17,366 nucleotides of DNA from Rhodospirillaceae bacterium (GTDB lineage Bacteria; Pseudomonadota; Alphaproteobacteria; SP197): the NCBI GenBank assembly GCA_018700655.1, contig JABIUG010000026.1, forward strand, positions 1 through 17,366, in the 5' to 3' direction. Under the pieces are notes generated by a model that saw nothing but the letters and a program-made list of their open reading frames with translations, did not search any database and had not been told where the DNA came from. The position numbers and the translations under genes were made by a program. Positions 1 through 7,906 of this stretch are shown here, piece by piece. Positions within the stretch are counted from its first letter, which is position 1. Each line of letters begins with the position of its first letter.

Positions 1-7
1 AATAACC

Positions 8-1171
8 ATGGCCGGCCAGAGCATGACCCCGCGCCAGGTGATCGACCATCTGATCGCCTTCGACACGACCAGCCGGTATTCCAACATGGAACTGATCCAC
101 TGGGTCGCCGACTACCTGAAAGGCTGGGGCATCGAAAGCTCGCTCAGCCGTGGCGAAGACGACAAGAAGGCCAACCTGTTTGCCACGCTGGGGCCGGTCG
201 GCGATGGCGGCATCGTGTTGTCGGGCCATACCGATGTCGTGCCGGTCGATGGCCAGCCCTGGGATACCGACCCTTTCAAGGTCGTCGAGAAAGACGGCAA
301 GCTCTATGGCCGCGGCACCAGCGACATGAAGAGTTTCATCGCGATCGCGCTTGCCCTGGTTCCCGAGTTCCTGGAGCGTGGCCTGCGGAAACCGCTCCAT
401 CTCGCGCTGACCTTCGACGAAGAAATCGGCTGCCTGGGTGTCCAACACCTGATTGATGATGTGAAGGCACAGGGCATCAGGCCCGAAGCCGCCATCATCG
501 GCGAGCCGACCAACATGGAAGTGGTCGACGCCCACAAGGGCATTGCCGGATTCCGCACCAGCTTCCGTGGCGTCCCGGCCCATTCCAGCATGACCCATAT
601 CGGCGTCAGCGCGACCCATGCGGCGGGCCGCTTCGTCGCCTTTCTCGATGACCTGTTCGAAGAATATCAGGGCCGTGCCCGCCCGGATCTGGGGTTTGTT
701 CCGCCCTACACCACGATCCAGGTCGGCATCATGAACGGCGGCATAGCAAGCAACATCATTGCCCAGGACTGCCTGGTCGACTGGCACTTCCGCACCATGC
801 CGACCGACGACCCCGCAGAGATCGAAGCCCGCGCCAAGGCCTACCTCGAGGAACTGAAGGTCAAACTCCATGCCCAGCATCCCGAATGCGATGTCACGAC
901 CACCCTGCGTGCAAGCGTTCTGCCGCTGAAGCCCGATGCCGCCTCACCTGCGACCGAACTGGCGCTGGCGCTGACCGGAGCCAACGACACCAACCAGGCC
1001 TCGTTCGCCACCGAAGCCGGCATTTTCCAGAACAACGGCCTTCCCGCCGTTGTCTGCGGCCCCGGCGATATCGCCCAGGCTCACCAGCCCAACGAATTCA
1101 TCACACTCGAGCAGGTCGATGCCTGCACTGCCTTCCTGCGCCGCCTGATGGGGCGCATTTGCGAGCGTTGA
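8..1171 (+). CDS. argE: Acetylornithine deacetylase (ArgE, M20 metallopeptidase family)
   Basis: Predicted cytoplasmic di-zinc hydrolase that removes acetate from N-acetylornithine to give ornithine for arginine synthesis. The 387-residue length is normal for ArgE. The M20 metal site is complete: H74 and D76 in SGHTDVVP, D106 in GRGTSDMKS, catalytic E138 and ligand E139 in TFDEEIG, a glutamate in GEPTN (about 166), and a C-terminal histidine (about 359) in QAHQPNEF. The dimerisation domain lies between roughly 180 and 290. The start is the ATG at 8; an in-frame ATG at 23 is possible and cannot be excluded, because the ribosome binding site would lie at or beyond the window edge. The amidase gene follows after 27 bp, so the two are probably co-transcribed. 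Related M20 enzymes (DapE, carboxypeptidases) share the fold, but the GEPT and C-terminal motifs favour ArgE. Confidence 0.88.
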   Translation: MAGQSMTPRQVIDHLIAFDTTSRYSNMELIHWVADYLKGWGIESSLSRGEDDKKANLFATLGPVGDGGIVLSGHTDVVPVDGQPWDTDPFKVVEKDGKLYGRGTSDMKSFIAIALALVPEFLERGLRKPLHLALTFDEEIGCLGVQHLIDDVKAQGIRPEAAIIGEPTNMEVVDAHKGIAGFRTSFRGVPAHSSMTHIGVSATHAAGRFVAFLDDLFEEYQGRARPDLGFVPPYTTIQVGIMNGGIASNIIAQDCLVDWHFRTMPTDDPAEIEARAKAYLEELKVKLHAQHPECDVTTTLRASVLPLKPDAASPATELALALTGANDTNQASFATEAGIFQNNGLPAVVCGPGDIAQAHQPNEFITLEQVDACTAFLRRLMGRICER

Positions 1172-1198
1172 ACGTAACAACACCACCCCGGGGAAATC

Positions 1199-2581
1199 AT
1201 GGACGCGACCGACCTCTGTTATCTTTCAGCCGTTGAACAAAAGGCCCTGCTGGATCGCAGCGAGGTCTCGGTCGTCGAACTGGTCGATGCGCAGATCGAT
1301 CGCATCGAAAAACACAATCCCCATCTCAACGCCTTCGTCACGCCGCGCTACGAGGAAGCGCGCAAGGATGCGGCCGCAGCCGATGCAGCGCGCGCCAACG
1401 GAACGGCCCGGGGCGTCCTGCACGGTCTCACGGTTGGCGTGAAGGACTGCTTTGCGACCAAGGGTCTGCGCACGACCTTTGCCACGAAGGCGTTCGAGAA
1501 TCATGTGCCCGATTACGATCATCTGGTCGTCCAGCGCGAGAAGGCCCAGGGCGCGATCATTCTGGGCAAGCTCAACACGCCCGAATACACCATGGCGTCG
1601 AACCTTTGTGACAATCCCGTCTTCGGCAAGACGCGCAGCCCCTATGGGCGCGATCGCGCGCCGGGCGCCAGCAGCGGCGGCAGCGCCGCCGCTCTGGCTG
1701 CGGGCCTGTGTTCTCTGGCCGATGGCTCCGATATCGGCGGCTCCGTGCGCAATCCCGCCGCCTGGAACAACATTGTCGGCCACCGCCCGACTTCCTGGAT
1801 GATCCCCGACGTCCCCAACCCGTTGATGTGGCACAACATGAACACGGCTGGGCCCATGGCGCGCACGGTTGCAGATGCCGCACTGTTCCTGTCGGCGCTG
1901 GCCGGGCCCGACCCGCGTTGCCCGGTCGTTGTCTCCGCGCCCTTTGCACCCGGCCTGCCCGATCTTTCGATCGACATGAAGGGCCTGCGCATCGGCTGGG
2001 CCTGCGATCATGGCTCGCTGGCGATCGAGCCTGATGTCGCCTCCAATTTCGAAGCACAGAAAGCGGTTTTCGAAGACCTGGGCGCGATCGTCGAAGTCTG
2101 CAACATCGATCTTGGTGATATAGGGGGCGCTTACAGCACGCTGGCTTATCAGCGTGTTTCGCGTGAGGTCGAGCCCGCTGTCGGGCGCGGCCTGGATGCT
2201 GGTCTGGAAGCGCAATATCACGCAACGCGGGCCAGCACCGGGGCCGATCTCATGGACGCCGAGACACGCCGTCACCGCCTGTGGAACGACGTGGCGCTCG
2301 CTTTTGCCAACCATGACGTCCTGGTCTGGCCGGACGACCCCTGCGACCCCTTTGCCTATAACGACGAGGAGACAAGCCAGGCACTCGACTGGACCCTGCT
2401 CCTTGTCTCTCCGATGTTGGGGCTGCCGACAACCACCCTGCCCTGTGGTTTTTCCATATCTGGCTCGCCTCGTGGGCTTCAGGTTCTGGGTCGCCCCGGC
2501 ATGGATCTGCTCACTCTGCAGGTCTCGCACGCCTACGAGCAGGCCACACAATTTGGCCAAAAACGGCCAGATCTGGACTAA
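1199..2581 (+). CDS. Amidase-signature family hydrolase
   Basis: Serine amidohydrolase of the amidase-signature family, 460 residues, predicted cytoplasmic. The Ser-cisSer-Lys triad can be read directly: K82 in GVKDCFATKG, S158 in PGASSGGSAA, and nucleophile S182 in GSDIGGSVRNPA. The spacing of 24 residues between the two serines matches fatty acid amide hydrolase. The C-terminal GLQVLGRPGMD stretch is also typical of the family. The start ATG at 1199 sits just after a GGGGA element. It lies 27 bp after argE and before a Tat-exported binding protein, so it may process an imported amide or peptide, but the substrate cannot be read from sequence. It is unlikely to be GatA, since gatC and gatB are absent nearby and the central region differs from what I recall of GatA. 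Confidence 0.85.
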   Translation: MDATDLCYLSAVEQKALLDRSEVSVVELVDAQIDRIEKHNPHLNAFVTPRYEEARKDAAAADAARANGTARGVLHGLTVGVKDCFATKGLRTTFATKAFENHVPDYDHLVVQREKAQGAIILGKLNTPEYTMASNLCDNPVFGKTRSPYGRDRAPGASSGGSAAALAAGLCSLADGSDIGGSVRNPAAWNNIVGHRPTSWMIPDVPNPLMWHNMNTAGPMARTVADAALFLSALAGPDPRCPVVVSAPFAPGLPDLSIDMKGLRIGWACDHGSLAIEPDVASNFEAQKAVFEDLGAIVEVCNIDLGDIGGAYSTLAYQRVSREVEPAVGRGLDAGLEAQYHATRASTGADLMDAETRRHRLWNDVALAFANHDVLVWPDDPCDPFAYNDEETSQALDWTLLLVSPMLGLPTTTLPCGFSISGSPRGLQVLGRPGMDLLTLQVSHAYEQATQFGQKRPDLD

Positions 2582-2763
2582 CCGAACACAATGTCGCAGT
2601 CTTGCCGCATTGTTTCTTCACACTTGATTCCAACGAAACGGTGCTCCGCTTCTCTCAGACGACCGCAAAAAGTCTCGACTCTTCGGTTTGATTGAGGGGA
2701 TGCTGTTGCACAGTATCGAGAAAGGGGCATCTGTCCGAACAAGATCTTGCCAAGGGAGGCGAC
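2582..2763. other. Intergenic region between amidase and binding-protein genes
   Basis: This 182-bp gap holds an imperfect hairpin at 2588-2613 (arms ACAATG and CATTGT, 14-nt interior) followed by a short T-rich stretch. It could be a weak terminator for the argE-amidase unit, but the stem is only 6 bp. Downstream is a possible promoter for the binding-protein gene, listed separately. No small gene is convincing here; an upstream in-frame ATG at 2692 is rejected as the start of the binding protein. Confidence 0.4.
2688..2716 (+). promoter_or_regulatory. Possible sigma70-type promoter for the binding-protein gene
   Basis: TTGATT at 2688-2693 and CAGTAT at 2711-2716 are separated by 17 bp. The -35 matches four of six consensus bases and the -10 matches three of six. 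Placement about 48 bp before the chosen start codon is reasonable. The call is weak and based on spacing and consensus alone. Confidence 0.28.
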
Positions 2764-4371
2764 ATGACCACACTCGAAGATCTCAAACACTCCGCACTGA
2801 GCGGTCGCATCAACCGCCGTAACTTCATCAAGGAATCGGCCGCATTGGGCCTGACCGTCGCAGCCGCCAGCACGCTCGCCGACAGCGTTGCTCTGGCCGC
2901 GGAGCCCAACAGCGGCGGCAACTACCGCGTTGCCCTCGATGACGGCAACACGACAGACAGCTTCGACCCGGCAACCTACGAAGGCAGTTTCCAGATCGGC
3001 CAGGCCCGCGTGTGCGGCAACTATCTGACCGAAATCACGTCCGACAACGTGGCCGGTCCCGATCTTGCCGAAAGTTGGGAAGCATCGCCGGATGCGTCAA
3101 GCTGGACGTTCAAACTGCGCCAGGGTGTGGAATTCCACAACGGCAAGACCCTTTCGGCCAACGACGTCGTCGCGTCGCTCAACCATCATCGCGGCCCTGA
3201 TTCAACTTCAGGCGGCAGTGCGCTGCTGGACAATGTCATCGATATTGTGGCGGTCGACGCCAACACGGTCCGTATCGATCTCACGAGCGGCAGCGCCGAC
3301 ATGCCTTATGTGATGACCGATTATCACATGCTGATCCTGCCGGCCGATGGCGAAGGCAACCTCGATACCAGTGGTATTGGCACCGGTGGTTATGTGATGG
3401 AAAGTTTTGAGCCCGGCATCGGGTCGTACTTCCACCGCAACCCCAACTACTTCAAGGAAGGCAAGGCCAACTTCGACTCGGTCGAATATCACGCAGTGGC
3501 CGATGCCAATGCCCGTGAATCAGGTCTGGTCAGTGGTGAGTTCGATTCGATCATCTCGGTCGACACCAAAACCGTGGACTTCCTGGCGCAGAACCCCGGC
3601 GTTCGCGTTGACGAAGTCGCCAGTGGTGCACACGCCACGCTCGCGATGCATGTCGATATCGCGCCGTATGACGACAACAATGTCCGGATGGCTCTGAAAT
3701 ACGCCATGGACCGCCAATCTGCGGTCGATGTCGTGCTGCGCGGTCATGGCACGATCGGTAACGACCACCCGGTCGCACCGACCATGCCTTACTACGATGC
3801 CGATCAGACCCAGCGCATGTACGATCCCGACAAGGCCATGTGGCATCTCAAGCAGGCCGGCCTGGATTCACTGTCGGTTCCGTTCTCGACCTCCGATGTG
3901 CCGTTCCCGGGCGGCGTCGATTTCTCCGTGCTCTATCAGGAGAAGGCCAAAGCGGCCAACATCGATCTCGATGTCGTCCGTGAGTCAGCCGATGGTTACT
4001 GGTCGAATGTCTGGCTCGTCCAGCCGTTCTCGCTGGTTGCCTGGGGCGCGCGTCCGACACCTGACATGATCCTTTCGCTGGCTTATGCCGGTGGAGCAGC
4101 CTGGAACGAGACCCATCTCGACAACGCACGTCTGAACACGATCCTCGTTGAGGCCCGTGCCGAGCTGGACGATGCCAAACGCGGCGAGATGTATGCCGAG
4201 GCTCAGATGATCGTGAGCGACGAGGGCGGTACCATCGTCCCGTTCTTCACGAACTACCTGTTCGCTTCGACCCCGAACCTGCTGCGGGCAAACGAAGGCT
4301 TCTCGGGCGACTGGACCCTCGACGGTTACCGTTCGGCCGAGCGCTGGTGGTACGAAGAAGGCACCATCTGA
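2764..4371 (+). CDS. ABC transporter solute-binding protein, family 5 (peptide/nickel type), Tat-exported
   Basis: Periplasmic binding protein for an oligopeptide, nickel or similar ligand, 535 residues. A twin-arginine signal is clear: N17-RR-NFIK then a hydrophobic stretch and ALA before residue 46. The mature part reads as an SBP_bac_5 domain, with the typical LAESWEASPDASSWTFKLRQGVEFHNGKT-like start (segments LAESWE and FKLRQGVEFHNG), NVRMALKYAMDR in the middle, and a C-terminal EAQMIVSDEGGTIVPFF segment. The start is the ATG at 2764, because GGGAGG at 2754-2759 lies 4 nt upstream and the signal peptide then has a normal length; the ATG at 2692 would add 24 unlikely residues. A strong terminator follows and the next genes are on the other strand, so no permease or ATPase is encoded beside it. 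Ligand unknown. Confidence 0.9.
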   Translation: MTTLEDLKHSALSGRINRRNFIKESAALGLTVAAASTLADSVALAAEPNSGGNYRVALDDGNTTDSFDPATYEGSFQIGQARVCGNYLTEITSDNVAGPDLAESWEASPDASSWTFKLRQGVEFHNGKTLSANDVVASLNHHRGPDSTSGGSALLDNVIDIVAVDANTVRIDLTSGSADMPYVMTDYHMLILPADGEGNLDTSGIGTGGYVMESFEPGIGSYFHRNPNYFKEGKANFDSVEYHAVADANARESGLVSGEFDSIISVDTKTVDFLAQNPGVRVDEVASGAHATLAMHVDIAPYDDNNVRMALKYAMDRQSAVDVVLRGHGTIGNDHPVAPTMPYYDADQTQRMYDPDKAMWHLKQAGLDSLSVPFSTSDVPFPGGVDFSVLYQEKAKAANIDLDVVRESADGYWSNVWLVQPFSLVAWGARPTPDMILSLAYAGGAAWNETHLDNARLNTILVEARAELDDAKRGEMYAEAQMIVSDEGGTIVPFFTNYLFASTPNLLRANEGFSGDWTLDGYRSAERWWYEEGTI

Positions 4372-4391
4372 TCGCCTTAACATTGGTTACC

Positions 4392-4424
4392 AAGGGCCCG
4401 GCTTCTGCCGGGCCCTTTTCTTTT
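4392..4424 (+). terminator. Rho-independent terminator after the binding-protein gene
   Basis: A perfect GC-rich hairpin has arms GGGCCCGGC (4394-4402) and GCCGGGCCC (4407-4415), extended by two A-T pairs, with a TTCT tetraloop and a TTTTCTTTT tail. It lies about 20 bp after the stop codon. Transcription of the binding-protein gene should stop here, which makes it the last gene of its unit. Confidence 0.92.
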
Positions 4425-4429
4425 ATGGG

Positions 4430-5391
4430 TCAGCCTTGGTTCCAATCGTCCCAGGACACCTGTCGTCCGGGGAATCCCGGCTTTTTGAAAGGCCAGGCGG
4501 CCGCCAGCCAGTCTCGCACGAAGGTCTCGAAGCGCGGTTCCATGCCCGCATCGCTCGCCTTTTTCACCAGCCAGAAACAGACCTCGACATCGTGGTCGGG
4601 ATGTTTCGAGGGCGAGAGGTAGAGACAACCCAGCTCCTCGGTCATGTCGGCATTGAAAAGGCAAAAGAGAAGCAAATCTTGAGGTCGTGCATCCACTCGC
4701 ACCAGCCGGTGTCGGCCAGCGCCAGTCGCGGTGTGAGGTCTTCCCTGGGCCAGTCCAGATCTGGACCAAGCACGCCCTTGAGATGGTCGATGTCGGCCAT
4801 ATAGGCCGCGTAATCGAGCCGGGTGTGGTCCATGTTGAGGAGCGCCAGAGCCATGTCTTCGAACGGAACAGACTGCGGCGCGTCAAAGTCGGCAGGCACG
4901 AAGGCCGGCGCCCGACAATCGACCCAAGGGTGTTCGCGGCCGGGATAGACCACCTTCTCAAAGGGCCAGTCCCGTGCGACCCAATCCTTGGCAAAGGCAA
5001 AGAGATCGTCATCGAAGTTGTCGGGAATGCCGTCTGCTCGGGTCCAGGTCATGACGTGGGCCTCGGCATCGGGATGTGCGGTCTGATAGATGTAGATACA
5101 GCCCAAATGGCGCGCGTCGTTTTCAGTGAACACGCAATAGGAGAACGAAGTGCGGAGGAAATGCCCCCACTCGCAGTAGGCGGTATCAGCCAGGGCAAGA
5201 CGCATGGAGAGGCCGTGATACGGCCAGGTTTCGACCTCGTAATCGAAGGCCTTCTGGATACGCTCGATGCTGCTCATGTAGGCATCGAAGTCCTGTGCAA
5301 GGTGATCCATGGTGAGCAGGCGCAGTGTACCGCCGGGGCCAGCAATGCCGTCGGGAACGACAAAATCTTCGGGTACGAAGGGTGCGGTCAT
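4430..5391 (-). pseudogene. Tandem two-domain GNAT-like acetyltransferase-family protein, frameshifted
   Basis: Protein of two homologous halves, each resembling a GNAT-like N-acetyltransferase family I recall mainly from actinobacteria (pattern FVPxDFxVP, then an xMSSIExI-like segment, LGCIYIY, and AxDWPFExVVYPGR). Half one spans residues 1-160, half two about 161-320; LALADTAYCEW (65-75) and LALADTGWCEW (223-233) recur at a 158-residue spacing. Reading stops early at 4642 after FSFAFSMPT. The coding sequence continues in another frame as NADMTEELGCLYLS down to the stop at 4430. Adding one T to the minus-strand TTTT run (plus-strand AAAA, 4656-4659) restores FSFAFFNADMTEELGC, which aligns without gaps to FSYCVFTENDARHLGC of half one. 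Start at 5391 has an AGGAG about 10 nt upstream. Either a real decay mutation or a homopolymer sequencing error. Substrate unknown. Confidence 0.75.
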
Positions 5392-5455
5392 GGCTCTTGC
5401 TCCTGTGTTTCAACAAAAAGTGGACCACACAGCTTAGAGCAAGCTCGGCAGCGGA

Positions 5456-6070
5456 TCAGCCGATTGCGACCCAACGCGCCAGGTTGTTGCGGATTTCCTC
5501 TTCAAGCCGCTGATCAAGCGCGTTCACGACACTGTGGAGCATGTCATAGAGGGTCTCTTCGCGCTGGTTGAGCGTGAAATCCTCCTGCACGGTGCGCGAT
5601 GCGGATGCGCGCGCCTGCGCGAAACCGGCACCCGCGGGATCGCCTTCGACATCGACCCGCATCCCCAGAACGCCCTCATAACGTTCCGACTGATCAAACG
5701 TGAAGACGCCCTCGACTCCGGCGGTGGTGTCGAGCGGGACTTCGACGAACCGGTTCTCGACCATCGTGACCCTGGCGATACCCGAACCACCCAGCGACTG
5801 CAGCCGCTCCCTGGACCAGCGCAACAAGGTCTCTTCGGGCGAAACCGGCATGGCATAACGAATGTCACGCTCCGGCGGGGTGACTGCGTCGGTCGACATA
5901 TCGATATCGAACACAACATCGGCAACGCTCAGGGCAATCGGATTCCGGTGTTGGAAGGTAATGTCGGGCCAGGTCGTGCGCTTTACGCTGGTGGCACAGC
6001 CTGCCAGGACAAATCCGGCACCCAGGCCCAATCCCAGAAGCCCGCGACGGGTCGGCAGCGCTTGCGTCAT
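5456..6070 (-). CDS. Uncharacterised lipoprotein with possible Tat signal, coupled to hslO
   Basis: A 204-residue protein with an N-terminal TRRGLLGLGLGAGFVLAGC signal. LAGC is a good lipobox (modified Cys at residue 25 of this start), and the twin arginine hints at Tat export. The rest looks soluble and mixed alpha/beta, with a helical Gln/Glu/Arg-rich end (EETLYDMLHSVVNALDQRLEEE). I recall similar unnamed proteins in other alphaproteobacteria but know no function. The start at 6070 is chosen because GGAGG (6080-6084) is 9 nt upstream; the ATG at 6079 would abut that site directly. The hslO stop and this ATG are separated by one base (TGA-T-ATG), so translation is probably coupled. It may be an envelope-stress or outer-membrane factor, which is speculation from its position only. 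Confidence 0.75.
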   Translation of the reverse strand: MTQALPTRRGLLGLGLGAGFVLAGCATSVKRTTWPDITFQHRNPIALSVADVVFDIDMSTDAVTPPERDIRYAMPVSPEETLLRWSRERLQSLGGSGIARVTMVENRFVEVPLDTTAGVEGVFTFDQSERYEGVLGMRVDVEGDPAGAGFAQARASASRTVQEDFTLNQREETLYDMLHSVVNALDQRLEEEIRNNLARWVAIG

Positions 6071-6071
6071 A

Positions 6072-7001
6072 TCAGCCATCCTCCGCAGGCGCTTTAAGAT
6101 CTTCGGACGTGAAGGTCTGGCACCTGTTGCAAAACTGGCAGATCACCTCGATCACGCCGTCGACCACAAGATCGTCCATCTCTGTGGCAGGGATGCGGCG
6201 AAGCACCGCAAGCGCGCGATCGTCCGAACAGCTGCAGCCGAAAACGATCTCGCGCTGATCGTAAACCCGCACACCCTGCTCGTGAAACAGGCGATAGAGC
6301 AGGGTGTGGGCTGAAAGATCGGGGTCGGTCAGTTCGTCGGCCGTGGCCGTTCCCAGCAGCGCCATGCCTGTGCGCCAGGCATCCTCGCGGTCGGCCGGCA
6401 TGACAGGTTGATCGCCCGGGTCCAGTTCGGCAAGCCGCTGTACCGAGATCGCGCCGGCCCGCCAACTGCCGTTGCGCCGTTCCACGGCCAGCTTGAGAGC
6501 AGTATCGACCTGGTCGGATTGCTGGAAATAGCGGTGCGCGCAATCGGCCAGGGTCGCGCCATCGAGCTGCACAATGCCCTGATAAAGTTCCGCGTCGGCA
6601 CCCTGGTCCACGGTCAGGGCAAGCAACCCGCTGCCAATGTAGTGAGGCACCGGACTGTTGCCGCTCGCCTCGTTTTCCAGCGCGCTCGCCAACCTGTCTG
6701 CGTCATAGCTGGCATAGCCTCGCATCTGGCCATCGCTCATAAAGTCGACGGCCAGAAGCCTGATCGGCCCATCGCCGCGTGTTTCGGCGGTCAGGCGCCC
6801 TTCGAACTTCAATCCGGCACCCAACGCTGCCGCCAGCACCATCAGTTCACCCAGAAGATGCGACACGGTATCGGGGTAGTCGTGCTGTGACAGGACGCGC
6901 TCGACCGTTTCGCCCATTCTGACGAAACGGCCCGAAAGGTTCAGGCCGTCTATCTGGAACGGCTGGATCGTGTCGGCACTCTCGCTCAGCTCAGGCACCA
7001 C
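6072..7001 (-). CDS. hslO: Redox-regulated chaperone Hsp33
   Basis: Cytoplasmic holdase chaperone activated by oxidation of a zinc-bound cysteine switch. The C-terminal switch is intact: C256-S-C258 in FGCSCSDDR and C288-Q-F-C291 in VICQFCNRC, with an extra C294. The N-terminal domain has the family segments DTIQPFQIDGLNLSGRFVRMG and HDYPDTVSHLLGE (the first begins near residue 10). At 309 residues it is of usual length. The chosen start is the GTG at 7001, overlapping the end of argF by 16 nt; a second GTG at 6998 is equally possible and changes one residue. No strong Shine-Dalgarno is seen, so expression probably depends on translation of argF. The downstream lipoprotein starts one base after its stop. 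Confidence 0.93.
   Translation of the reverse strand: MVPELSESADTIQPFQIDGLNLSGRFVRMGETVERVLSQHDYPDTVSHLLGELMVLAAALGAGLKFEGRLTAETRGDGPIRLLAVDFMSDGQMRGYASYDADRLASALENEASGNSPVPHYIGSGLLALTVDQGADAELYQGIVQLDGATLADCAHRYFQQSDQVDTALKLAVERRNGSWRAGAISVQRLAELDPGDQPVMPADREDAWRTGMALLGTATADELTDPDLSAHTLLYRLFHEQGVRVYDQREIVFGCSCSDDRALAVLRRIPATEMDDLVVDGVIEVICQFCNRCQTFTSEDLKAPAEDG
6080..6084 (-). promoter_or_regulatory. Ribosome binding site deciding the lipoprotein start
   Basis: Minus-strand GGAGG lies inside the last codons of hslO. Its 9-nt spacing to the ATG at 6070 is acceptable, whereas the in-frame ATG at 6079 directly follows it with no spacer. This supports the shorter protein. Confidence 0.6.
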
Positions 7002-7906
7002 TTAAGGATCGCCTTTTGTGCATGGAGCCGGTTCTCGGCCTCGTCATAGATCACCGATTGCGGGCCGTCGGCAACCGCTCCGGTCACCTCGTTGCCACGG
7101 TATATCGGCATGCAATGCATGAAGATGGCTGACGGGTTCGCCAGCGCCATCTTGGAACCATCGATCCGGAAATCTTCCAGCGCCGATGTGTCGAGCGCTT
7201 CTGCTTCGGCACGCTCGTCGCTCATCGATTTCCAGGTGTCGGTCACGATGCAATCTGCCTCTGTCACCGCTTCGTCGACCGTCTCGACGATCTTGACGCG
7301 GCCCTGGTGTTCGCTGGCCCAGTCCATGATCTCTGCGGGCGGACGATACTTCGGCGGACAGGCGATCCGGAGCTCGAAATCGAAACGCACAGCCGCGTGA
7401 ATCCAGGAGCAGGCCATGTTGTTGCCGTCGCCGGCCCAGGCCACGACCTTGTCGCGGATCGGACCCAGATGTTCCTCGACCGTCATCACATCGGCCATCA
7501 ACTGGCTGGGATGGGTACGATCGGTCAGGCCGTTGATCACCGGCACACTGCCGTGATGGGCGAGATCAAGCATCTTCTGGTGATCGACCGTGCGGATCAT
7601 GATCGCATCGACATAACGCGACAGTACCTGTGCCGTGTCGGCGATCGATTCGCCGCGGCCCAGTTGCATGTCACCCGGCGACAGGTTGATCGTTTCGCCA
7701 CCGAGCTGACGCATCGCCAGATCAAACGACACCCGCGTGCGGGTCGAAGGTTTCTCGAAGATCGTCACCAGCACCATGTCGGTACAGGGTTTCGGGCGGT
7801 CCTTGGCTTTCCAGCGCGCCTTCATGTCATGGGCATCATCGAGCATGCCGCGCAGGGTCTTGGCATCGAGCGCGTCGATGTCGAGAAAGTGGTTGGTCGA
7901 GCTCAT
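6986..7906 (-). CDS. argF: Ornithine carbamoyltransferase
   Basis: Makes citrulline from ornithine and carbamoyl phosphate in arginine biosynthesis. The carbamoyl-phosphate motif FEKPSTRTRVSF is at residues 50-61. Also present are GRGES, the RTHPSQLMAD loop, DTWKSMSDE (ornithine-binding, family form) and FMHCMPIYRG, where the catalytic cysteine is in HCMP in place of the more usual HCLP. Length 306 residues is normal. The start at 7906 fits because it makes a four-base ATGA overlap with the argD stop and leaves a normal N-terminus; the open frame continues upstream only as the shadow of argD. Second gene of the argD-argF-hslO-lipoprotein unit. Confidence 0.95.
   Translation of the reverse strand: MSSTNHFLDIDALDAKTLRGMLDDAHDMKARWKAKDRPKPCTDMVLVTIFEKPSTRTRVSFDLAMRQLGGETINLSPGDMQLGRGESIADTAQVLSRYVDAIMIRTVDHQKMLDLAHHGSVPVINGLTDRTHPSQLMADVMTVEEHLGPIRDKVVAWAGDGNNMACSWIHAAVRFDFELRIACPPKYRPPAEIMDWASEHQGRVKIVETVDEAVTEADCIVTDTWKSMSDERAEAEALDTSALEDFRIDGSKMALANPSAIFMHCMPIYRGNEVTGAVADGPQSVIYDEAENRLHAQKAILKWCLS

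Noticed and set aside
1226..2560. A 444-codon open frame antisense to the amidase gene
   Set aside because: The opposite strand encodes a complete amidase with its catalytic triad. The antisense product has no recognisable motifs and arises from GC-rich codon bias.
5431..5445. AGCTT-AGAGC-AAGCT hairpin between the lipoprotein and GNAT-like genes
   Set aside because: A 5-bp, AT-containing stem without a following T-run is too weak to call a terminator for the operon.
4687..5571. A 294-codon plus-strand open frame
   Set aside because: It lies antisense to the duplicated GNAT-like gene, whose two internally homologous halves prove the minus-strand coding, and it crosses a gene boundary.
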